Assembly (NCBI GenBank): GCA_002393905.1 | Contig: DGSJ01000022.1 | Location: 1 to 5,011 of the forward strand | Length of the DNA: 5,011 bases | DNA from: Caryophanales bacterium UBA4365 | Lineage (GTDB): Bacteria; Bacillota_I; Bacilli_A; RFN20; CAG-826 | Reading direction: 5' to 3' | Shown: one piece after another, positions 1-5,011 of the stretch | How positions within the stretch are numbered: the first letter of the stretch is position 1 | Layout: every line of letters starts with the position of its first letter | The notes under the pieces: generated by a model | Told to the model about the DNA's origin: nothing | Databases searched by the model: none | The model's input: the letters and a program-made list of their open reading frames with translations, nothing else | Made by a program: the position numbers and the translations under genes

Positions 1-1337
1 ACATCCGCGAACGTAAGCAAGAAATCGCTGGTCTTGAAAACAAACTCAACCAACGTGAAGCAAACATTGATCGTCGTGATGCCAATTTGCTTAACAAAGA
101 AAACGCTCTTGAAGAAAAGAACCAATTATTAACTCGTCGCTTAAAAGAATGCGACAAAAAAGATGCTTTATTACAAAGTAAGATTGATTCCATCATTTCT
201 GAACTTGAAAAGGTTGCTCAACTTTCTGTAAATGAAGCACGTGATGAAATCTTCGCTCGTGTTGAATCCAAGATGGCGAAAGAAATTGCTTCCTACATTA
301 AAACCAAGGAAGAAGAAGCTAAAGAGGAAGCGGAAAAGAACGCTCGTAATATCTTAGCCTTAGCTATCTCGAAGTATTCACAAGAAGAAGTCCAAGAACA
401 CACAGTTTCAACTGTTGCTCTTCCAAGCGATGAAATGAAAGGAAGAATCATTGGTCGTGAAGGTCGTAACATTCGTACCTTCGAACAACTCCTTGGAGTT
501 GACCTCATCATCGATGATACTCCAGAAGTTATTACAGTATCCTGCTTTAACCCAATTCGTCGTCATATCGCTGCCAAAGCTCTTGATTTGTTAATCAAAG
601 ATGGCCGTATTCAACCAGGGCGTATTGAAGAAGTCGTTGCTAAAGTCCAAGAAGAAGTTGACGCTGACATTCAAAAAGCCGGCGAAGACGCTGCCTTTAA
701 ACTCGGCTTACCAAAGATTAACAAAGAACTTTTAACATATGTTGGACGTCTTAAATACCGTACTTCATATGGACAAAACGCTTATGACCATTCCATGGAA
801 ACAGCTTATTTAGCTGGAATCATGGCTAGCGAACTTGGCTTAGACGCCAATTTAGCTCGTCGAGCAGGTCTTCTTCACGATATCGGCAAAGCTGTTGACT
901 TCGAACAAGAAGGAAGTCACGTTGAACTCGGTGCTCACTTAGCCAAGAAATATGGTGAACCAGAAGTCGTTATTAACGCGATCGAATCTCACCACGATGA
1001 TGTACCAAAAACATCTGTTATTTCATACCTCGTTCAAGCTGCTGATACATTAAGCGCCGCTCGTCCAGGTAGCCGTAGTGAAACCTTAGAATCCTACATT
1101 AAACGAATTGAACAATTAGAAACAATTTGTAAGGGATTTGACGGTGTTTATCAATGTTACGCCATGCAATCTGGTCGTGAAGTTCGTGTCATGGTCATCC
1201 CAGATAAGGTTGATGATTTAACTGCCTTTAAGATGGCTCGTGATATTAGAGAAAAGATTGAAAACGAAATGACTTATCCAGGACAAATTAAAGTCCAAGT
1301 TATTCGTGAATATCGTGCTGTTGAAACAGCAAAATAA
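1..1337 (+). CDS. rny: Ribonuclease Y (RNase Y), 5'-truncated by window edge
   Basis: RNase Y is the membrane-anchored endoribonuclease that starts bulk mRNA decay and processing in many Bacillota. The frame is open from the first complete codon at base 3, and 444 residues are visible of the family's usual ~520, so the N-terminal transmembrane anchor and first part of the coiled coil lie upstream. Visible residues 1 to ~130 are a charged Lys/Glu/Gln-rich coiled coil. A KH RNA-binding domain follows, with its GRIIGREGRN loop at 147-156. The HD phosphohydrolase domain has H263 (YDHSMETA), the HD pair H292-D293 (bases 876-881), the SHHDD segment at ~329-333 and D348 in QAADTLSAARPG, so the metal-binding catalytic set looks intact. 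The C-terminus (VIREYRAVETAK) matches the family end. A TTG at 87 is an internal Leu codon, not the start. TAA ends the gene 3 nt before ymdB. Identification is very secure. Confidence 0.97.
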   Translation, partial: IRERKQEIAGLENKLNQREANIDRRDANLLNKENALEEKNQLLTRRLKECDKKDALLQSKIDSIISELEKVAQLSVNEARDEIFARVESKMAKEIASYIKTKEEEAKEEAEKNARNILALAISKYSQEEVQEHTVSTVALPSDEMKGRIIGREGRNIRTFEQLLGVDLIIDDTPEVITVSCFNPIRRHIAAKALDLLIKDGRIQPGRIEEVVAKVQEEVDADIQKAGEDAAFKLGLPKINKELLTYVGRLKYRTSYGQNAYDHSMETAYLAGIMASELGLDANLARRAGLLHDIGKAVDFEQEGSHVELGAHLAKKYGEPEVVINAIESHHDDVPKTSVISYLVQAADTLSAARPGSRSETLESYIKRIEQLETICKGFDGVYQCYAMQSGREVRVMVIPDKVDDLTAFKMARDIREKIENEMTYPGQIKVQVIREYRAVETAK

Positions 1338-1340
1338 TTT

Positions 1341-2138
1341 ATGAGAATCCTTTTCTTTGGAGATATTGTTGGCGAAGTAGGCCGCAAGGCTGTTTTAAAC
1401 AACGTCGAAAAACTATCGAAGAAGTATCAAATTGACTTTGTCATTGCTAATGGCGAAAACGCCACACATGGTAAAGGTCTAATTGAACGACATTATCTAG
1501 AATTGATTGATGGAGGAGTAGATTGCATTACCTTAGGTAACCACTATTTATCCAAAGATCAGATTCTTGATTATATCGATGATGCGGCCGCGTTAGTTCG
1601 CCCACTCAATATCTCTAAAAGAATTGGTGGAGAAGGAAGTGTTCTCTTTAATGTCCATGGAGTGCTTGTTCGCGTAACAAACATCCTTGGTGAAGCATTT
1701 ATGCATGAAGAAGTTGCTTCTCCTTATTACAGTTTAAAACAACTCATCGATTCATTAGATAATGAAGACTCAATCCACATAGTGGATTATCACGCTGAAG
1801 CCACCAGCGAAAAAATCGCTTTTGGCTATGCGTTTGATGGAGTTGTTAGTGCGGTGATTGGAACTCATACGCACGTCCAAACAAATGATGCACACATTTT
1901 AGAAAATGGAACAGGTTTTATCTGCGATGCCGGAATGTGCGGAGATCCAAATGGAGTGCTTGGTTTTGAAAAGCATTCTGTAATGAACAAAACTTTGTTT
2001 GGAGAAAAATCCAAATTTGAAATCGATGTTAACGCTGAACAAATGGTGAATGGCGTAGTCATCGATATTGATGAATCAACACATAAGTGTCGGGAAATCT
2101 TCCCAATCCGACTAATTGGAGAAAAGAAACATGGCTAA
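1341..2138 (+). CDS. ymdB: YmdB-family metallophosphoesterase (cyclic nucleotide phosphodiesterase)
   Basis: This 265-residue cytoplasmic protein is the usual length for the YmdB/DR1281 family of calcineurin-like phosphoesterases. In B. subtilis YmdB hydrolyses cyclic nucleotides (2',3'- and 3',5'-cNMP) and affects biofilm and motility decisions. Family landmarks are in order: MRILFFGD with metal ligand D8, NGEN with E39-N40, GNH with N67-H68, DYHAEATSEK with H151, and GTHTHVQT with H176 and H178. The dinuclear metal site therefore appears complete. After GNH the usual TWD is replaced by YLS, which is unusual. The ATG at 1341 gives the canonical family N-terminus. It lies 3 nt after the rny stop with no clear Shine-Dalgarno upstream, suggesting coupling to rny translation. 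rny-ymdB adjacency is common in Bacillota and fits a role in the RNA-turnover module; the physiological substrate here cannot be read from sequence. Confidence 0.94.
   Translation: MRILFFGDIVGEVGRKAVLNNVEKLSKKYQIDFVIANGENATHGKGLIERHYLELIDGGVDCITLGNHYLSKDQILDYIDDAAALVRPLNISKRIGGEGSVLFNVHGVLVRVTNILGEAFMHEEVASPYYSLKQLIDSLDNEDSIHIVDYHAEATSEKIAFGYAFDGVVSAVIGTHTHVQTNDAHILENGTGFICDAGMCGDPNGVLGFEKHSVMNKTLFGEKSKFEIDVNAEQMVNGVVIDIDESTHKCREIFPIRLIGEKKHG
2118..2121 (+). promoter_or_regulatory. Shine-Dalgarno site that fixes the miaB start
   Basis: GGAG lies 9 nt before the ATG at 2131, inside the 3' end of ymdB. It supports ATG 2131 rather than the in-frame TTG at 2116, which sits immediately upstream of this GGAG and has no good site of its own. 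Confidence 0.75.
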
Positions 2139-3573
2139 CAAATGTGAATTCCGTGAGTTACCAGATTTAAATAAGGCTCGTAACAGAACTCAATCTTTTT
2201 CCTTTGATTATGAAGGAGTCACTTATCCTGATTCTTTAGTTAAATACCTTAAAGGCAAAACATACTTTATTCATACTTATGGCTGTCAAGCAAACTATCG
2301 CGACGAAGAAGTGATGGCTGGCATGTTTGAACACATGGGTATGTTTAAAGCTAATGATATTGAAAACGCTGATGTTGTTGTACTAAATACATGCGCTGTT
2401 CGAGAGAACGCTGAACAAAAAGTTTTTGGTATGATTGGCGAACTCAAGAAATACAAAATAACCGACAATTCTCGGGTGTTTTGTGTTTGCGGATGTATGG
2501 TTCAACAAAAACACATCATCGAATTTATTACCGAAAAATTCAAACATATTGATTTGATTTTTGGTACCCATAACATCACAAGTTTACCTTCGATGCTTGA
2601 TGAAGTCATTCGTAAAAGAATTCGTTTAGTCGATGTGGAATCTTCTCCAACAAAGATTGAAGAAAATCTTCCATCGAAACGTTTATCTTCTTTTAAAGCT
2701 TTTATTAATATCTCATATGGATGCGATAAGTTCTGTACGTATTGCATTGTTCCTTATACAAGAGGAAAAGAACGTTCACGCCTGATGAAAGACATTTTAG
2801 TGGAGGCTCAAGAATTAAAAGATCTCGGCTATCAAGAAGTGACTTTACTTGGTCAAAACGTCAATGCTTATGGTAAGGATTTAAAAGATGGATCCACGTT
2901 TGCAAAACTCTTAGAAGAAGTCGCCAAAATCGGCATCCCTAGAGTTCGTTTCTTAACATCTCATCCATGGGATTTTACTGAAGAGATCGTTGATGTAATT
3001 GCTAAGTACGATAACATCATGAAATACATTCACTTACCAGTTCAATCTGGATCAAGTGAAATTCTTCGTTTAATGGGAAGAAGATACGATGCAGAAAAGT
3101 ACTTAAAACTAGTTGATATGATTCGTTCAAAAGTACCTGATGTCGCTCTTTCAACCGACATTATTGTTGGGTTCCCAAATGAAACATATGAACAATTTTT
3201 AGAGACTGTTGAACTATGTAAAAAAGTTCAATATGACTCTGCTTTTACATTCATTTATTCGCCACGAAATGGTACACCTGCCGCCAAGATAAAAGACAAT
3301 GTTTCCAGCAAAGATAAATCTTTAAGATTTAGAGAACTCGTAAAAGTTCTTGAAGTTGGCATTAGTGAAAAGTCTAACGCCATGGTTGGCAAGACCTATA
3401 AAATCCTTGTTGAAGGAGTAAGCGAAAAGAATCCGGAAATGATGTCTGGATATACCGAGAAGAATAAGCTTGTTCATTTTAAAGGTGACTCTTCATTAGT
3501 TGGTAAAATTGTTCCTGTTAAAATTACTGAATCACATACATATTCATTGATTGGAGAACTCGTGAATGAATGA
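2131..3573 (+). CDS. miaB: tRNA-2-methylthio-N6-dimethylallyladenosine synthase MiaB
   Basis: MiaB is a radical-SAM methylthiotransferase that converts i6A37 to ms2i6A37 in tRNAs reading UNN codons, using two [4Fe-4S] clusters. From ATG 2131 the protein has 480 residues. An N-terminal extension of ~40 residues, also known in B. subtilis MiaB (YmcB), precedes the UPF0004 domain, whose cluster ligands are C52 (YGCQ), C88 (NTCAV) and C122 (CGCMVQ). The radical SAM motif CxxxCxxC is C198, C202, C205 within YGCDKFCTYCIVPYTRG. The motifs TLLGQNVNAYG, HLPVQSGSS, TDIIVGFPNET and FIYSPRNGTPAA follow, and a C-terminal TRAM domain (~415-478) includes SGYTEKNKLVHFKG. Nothing essential is missing. The start overlaps ymdB by 8 nt and has a GGAG site. 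Its substrate is made by MiaA, encoded two genes downstream, so both steps of ms2i6A synthesis are in this operon. MiaB rather than MtaB or RimO is clear from the Cys spacing and TRAM sequence. Confidence 0.97.
   Translation: MANKCEFRELPDLNKARNRTQSFSFDYEGVTYPDSLVKYLKGKTYFIHTYGCQANYRDEEVMAGMFEHMGMFKANDIENADVVVLNTCAVRENAEQKVFGMIGELKKYKITDNSRVFCVCGCMVQQKHIIEFITEKFKHIDLIFGTHNITSLPSMLDEVIRKRIRLVDVESSPTKIEENLPSKRLSSFKAFINISYGCDKFCTYCIVPYTRGKERSRLMKDILVEAQELKDLGYQEVTLLGQNVNAYGKDLKDGSTFAKLLEEVAKIGIPRVRFLTSHPWDFTEEIVDVIAKYDNIMKYIHLPVQSGSSEILRLMGRRYDAEKYLKLVDMIRSKVPDVALSTDIIVGFPNETYEQFLETVELCKKVQYDSAFTFIYSPRNGTPAAKIKDNVSSKDKSLRFRELVKVLEVGISEKSNAMVGKTYKILVEGVSEKNPEMMSGYTEKNKLVHFKGDSSLVGKIVPVKITESHTYSLIGELVNE
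3553..3556 (+). promoter_or_regulatory. Shine-Dalgarno site for the ymcA-like gene
   Basis: GGAG within the last codons of miaB lies 9 nt before ATG 3566. The spacing and the 8-nt gene overlap copy the ymdB/miaB junction and support this start for a small gene. Confidence 0.7.
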
Positions 3574-3877
3574 GTTTGAAACTCAATTAGAAAAGTGTCG
3601 AAAACTCCTTTACGATGAGCCAATCGTGAAGGAATATTTTCGTTTAAAACACATTGTTCAATCAGATAAGAATCTTGTGAGTTTAGATAAAGAAATTCAT
3701 CAACATCAACATTTGATGTGCATTCATAAAGATGATGACGAAATTTATCAAAATGAAAAGAATCTTTACGACGAAAAGATGTCGGAGTTTAAAGCAAATC
3801 CATTAGTCGAAAATTACTTCCAAATCCGCGAAGAAGTTTATGCTTTGCTAAATGAAATTAAGGAGATCCTAGAATGA
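3566..3877 (+). CDS. ymcA: Short YlbF/YmcA (RicA/RicF)-family protein
   Basis: This 103-residue, charged, largely helical soluble protein has no signal or membrane segment. It resembles the YlbF/YmcA family (Com_YlbF, formerly DUF964): an N-terminal helix with DEPIVKEYFRLKHIV (17-31), a middle helix-turn region, and the typical NPLVENYFQIREEVYALLNEI helix from residue 78. In B. subtilis YmcA (RicA) is encoded directly after miaB, the same position as here. With YlbF (RicF) and YaaT (RicT) it forms an Fe-S-bearing complex that helps RNase Y mature selected transcripts and affects competence, sporulation and biofilms. Here the protein ends right after the core, about 40 residues shorter than B. 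subtilis RicA, and has only C11 and C52, so the cysteine-bearing C-terminal tail is missing. A His/Cys-rich stretch (H45, H47, H49, C52, H54) sits in the middle. Family membership is likely; RicA versus RicF identity rests on position, and the role with RNase Y is inferred. Confidence 0.8.
   Translation: MNEFETQLEKCRKLLYDEPIVKEYFRLKHIVQSDKNLVSLDKEIHQHQHLMCIHKDDDEIYQNEKNLYDEKMSEFKANPLVENYFQIREEVYALLNEIKEILE
3860..3865 (+). promoter_or_regulatory. Shine-Dalgarno site for miaA
   Basis: AAGGAG near the 3' end of the ymcA-like gene lies 8 nt before ATG 3874. It is one of the two strongest ribosome binding sites in the window and confirms the start at the ATGA stop-start overlap. Confidence 0.8.
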
Positions 3878-4746
3878 TTATTGTTATCACAGGACCAACA
3901 GCATTAGGCAAAACTAAAAGTGCGATAAAAGTCGCTCAAGCTTTAAACGCGGAAATCATTAACGGTGATGCTTTCCAAGCTTATAAAGAACTGAATATTG
4001 GAACAGCAAAACCAAGTGAAAAAGAACTCTCAAGTGTACCTCATCATTTATATTCTTTTATTGATCCAACACACAATTATTCGATTGCTGAATATCAATG
4101 CAATTTACGAGCATCTATCCAAGAATTGCTGGTGAAAAACAAAAATATTGTCATTGTTGGAGGTTCTGGTTTATATATCAGAAGCGCTCTTTACGATTAT
4201 GAGTTTTTACCTAATAAAGAAGTCGATATGTCTCGATTTGAAAAGATGACCAATTCTGAACTTCATTCTCACTTAAAAAAGATTGACCCAGAACAAGCTG
4301 ATATCATTAATGAGAACAATCGTAAAAGAGTATTAAGAGCGATTGAAATTTATTATTCAACCGGTGAAACTAAATCAGCTCTCATTAATAAACAAGAACA
4401 TAAACCTCTTTATGATGTTCGTTTCTTTGTTCGTGACCTTGATCGTGATGAACTTTATGAACGAATCAATCAAAGAGTCGATGAAATGTTCGAACAAGGT
4501 TTGGTGGATGAAGTTCAATCATTAATAAAAAAATACGACGCCTCTTTACATTGTTTCCAAGCTATTGGATATAAAGAACTTATTGATTGTTTAAATAACA
4601 ATGGTGACTTAGAAGAAGCAAAAGAACTTATTAAACAACACACTCGTAACTATGCGAAAAGACAAATGACCTACATTCGTCACCAATTCCCAGTTACTTT
4701 CTATAAAGACGATGAAGAACTTTTAAAGGAGATTCAAAATGGCTAG
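3874..4746 (+). CDS. miaA: tRNA dimethylallyltransferase MiaA
   Basis: MiaA transfers the dimethylallyl group from DMAPP to N6 of A37 in tRNAs reading UNN codons, giving i6A37, the substrate of MiaB encoded two genes upstream. The protein has 290 residues, at the short end of the usual ~290-315. The P-loop GPTALGKT is at 7-14. The substrate-recognition segment GDAFQAYKELNIGTAKP (31-47) keeps D32, Q35 and Y37, but Ala replaces the usual Ser after the Asp. VGGSGLYIRSALY (95-107), NNRKRVLRAIEIYYSTG (148-164), FQAIGYKEL (228-236) and HTRNYAKRQMTYIRHQF (256-272) are all family signatures, so the enzyme looks complete and functional. ATG 3874 overlaps the preceding stop as ATGA and has an AAGGAG site. 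In B. subtilis miaA lies away from miaB; here only one small gene separates them. TAG ends the gene inside tcdA. Confidence 0.97.
   Translation: MIIVITGPTALGKTKSAIKVAQALNAEIINGDAFQAYKELNIGTAKPSEKELSSVPHHLYSFIDPTHNYSIAEYQCNLRASIQELLVKNKNIVIVGGSGLYIRSALYDYEFLPNKEVDMSRFEKMTNSELHSHLKKIDPEQADIINENNRKRVLRAIEIYYSTGETKSALINKQEHKPLYDVRFFVRDLDRDELYERINQRVDEMFEQGLVDEVQSLIKKYDASLHCFQAIGYKELIDCLNNNGDLEEAKELIKQHTRNYAKRQMTYIRHQFPVTFYKDDEELLKEIQNG
4725..4732 (+). promoter_or_regulatory. Shine-Dalgarno site for tcdA
   Basis: AAAGGAGA, inside the 3' end of miaA, lies 6 nt before ATG 4739 and is the longest match to the anti-Shine-Dalgarno sequence in the window. It supports the tcdA start despite the 8-nt overlap with miaA. 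Confidence 0.8.
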
Positions 4747-5011
4747 TTATTTAGATCGAACAGAAACTCTCCTTGGAAAAGAAAAATTAGAACGCATCCA
4801 AAAAGCTAGAATCATGGTGATTGGTTTAGGTGGTGTTGGTGGAACAGCATTAAGTGCTTTATATCGAAGTGGATTCCGTCACTTTGTTTTAGTCGATAAC
4901 GATAAAGTTGACCCATCTAATTTAAATCGTCAAATCATGTACTCAAATAATGATGTCGGTAAACTTAAAACAGATGTCTGTAAAGCTAAATTAACCGAGT
5001 TTTGCGGTGAA
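4739..5011 (+). CDS. tcdA: tRNA threonylcarbamoyladenosine dehydratase TcdA (E1-like), 3'-truncated by window edge
   Basis: Ninety-one codons of an E1/ThiF-like ATP-binding enzyme are visible, and the frame is open to the window end (the family is ~240-270 residues). TcdA (CsdL in E. coli, YrvM in B. subtilis) adenylates and dehydrates t6A37 to cyclic ct6A37 in ANN-decoding tRNAs. The short N-terminus DRTETLLGKEKLERIQ, the nucleotide-binding loop GLGGVGG (29-35), ALYRSGF (40-46), the LVDNDKVDPSNLNRQ segment (51-65; D53, D55, N61, R64, Q65) and K75 after VG match TcdA. GVGG rather than the GLGS of ThiF/MoeB, and the RSG following it, argue for TcdA over the thiamine or molybdopterin adenylyltransferases, but the C-terminal half is not visible. 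The start overlaps miaA by 8 nt and has a strong AAAGGAGA site. It is the third gene in the window acting on tRNA position 37. Confidence 0.9.
   Translation, partial: MASYLDRTETLLGKEKLERIQKARIMVIGLGGVGGTALSALYRSGFRHFVLVDNDKVDPSNLNRQIMYSNNDVGKLKTDVCKAKLTEFCGE

Noticed and set aside
87..89. TTG as a possible start of rny
   Set aside because: The same frame is open to the window edge and its upstream residues continue the RNase Y coiled coil, so this is an internal Leu codon.
293..511. Minus-strand open frame opposite rny
   Set aside because: It lies wholly within strongly conserved RNase Y coding sequence and its translation resembles no family; it is an antisense shadow.
1338..1340. Promoter, riboswitch or terminator between genes
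   Set aside because: The only intergenic gap in the window is these 3 bases, and I saw no convincing -35/-10 pair or GC-stem plus T-run hairpin within the coding regions.
1865..2062. Minus-strand open frame opposite ymdB
   Set aside because: Fully inside conserved YmdB coding, short and with no recognisable motif or ribosome binding site.
2116..2118. TTG as an upstream start for miaB
   Set aside because: It would place the start at the GGAG site itself; ATG 2131 has proper spacing to that site and is a better start.
2383..2747. Two overlapping minus-strand open frames opposite miaB
   Set aside because: They lie opposite the conserved cysteine-bearing part of MiaB; no family resemblance.
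4343..4525. Small plus-strand open frame inside miaA
   Set aside because: Out of frame with the well-conserved MiaA sequence, low-complexity composition and no ribosome binding site.
4586..4602. Inverted repeat ATTGTT-TAAAT-AACAAT as a possible terminator or operator
   Set aside because: A 6-bp AT-only stem within miaA coding, with no GC-rich stem or T-run after it; probably chance in AT-rich sequence.
1..5011. Mycoplasma-type code (TGA = Trp)
   Set aside because: TGA is used as the stop of miaB and of the ymcA-like gene exactly at overlaps with the next start, proteins end at family-typical positions, and MiaB W280 is encoded by TGG.

Overview
The window is one tightly packed, single-strand (+) block of six protein genes from a low-GC Gram-positive-type bacterium (Bacillota/Bacilli). 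Order: rny (5' end cut off by the window edge), ymdB, miaB, a short YlbF/YmcA-family gene, miaA, and tcdA (3' end cut off). The rny-ymdB linkage and the miaB-ymcA pair are both familiar from Bacillus subtilis and relatives. The AT-rich coding, GGAG-type Shine-Dalgarno sites and protein sequences suggest a member of Bacilli, possibly an Erysipelotrichales/RF39/Acholeplasma-like lineage; this finer placement is a guess. The standard bacterial code is used: TGA ends two genes exactly where the next one begins, and Trp in MiaB is TGG, so this is not a TGA=Trp mycoplasma.

Layout: rny occupies 1-1337 (coiled coil, KH and HD domains of RNase Y; membrane anchor outside the window). After a 3-nt gap, ymdB (1341-2138) encodes a metallophosphoesterase. 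miaB (2131-3573), the ymcA-like gene (3566-3877), miaA (3874-4746) and tcdA (4739-5011+) then follow, each overlapping its predecessor by 8, 8, 4 and 8 nt. There is no intergenic space beyond 3 nt, no recognisable promoter or terminator, and no mobile element, CRISPR array, tRNA or rRNA. The whole window is best read as the interior of one polycistronic transcript with extensive translational coupling.

Functionally there are two themes. The first is mRNA turnover and processing: RNase Y, YmdB, and a relative of the RicA/RicF proteins that work with RNase Y in B. subtilis. The second is modification of tRNA position 37, next to the anticodon: MiaA adds the isopentenyl group to A37, MiaB methylthiolates the product (ms2i6A), and TcdA cyclises t6A37 to ct6A in ANN-decoding tRNAs. 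These are housekeeping genes in an unusually condensed arrangement. I found no new kind of system. The points most worth a second look are the clustering of three A37 modifiers with an RNA-decay module, the minimal YmcA-like protein with a His/Cys cluster and no C-terminal cysteine tail, and an altered GNH motif in YmdB.
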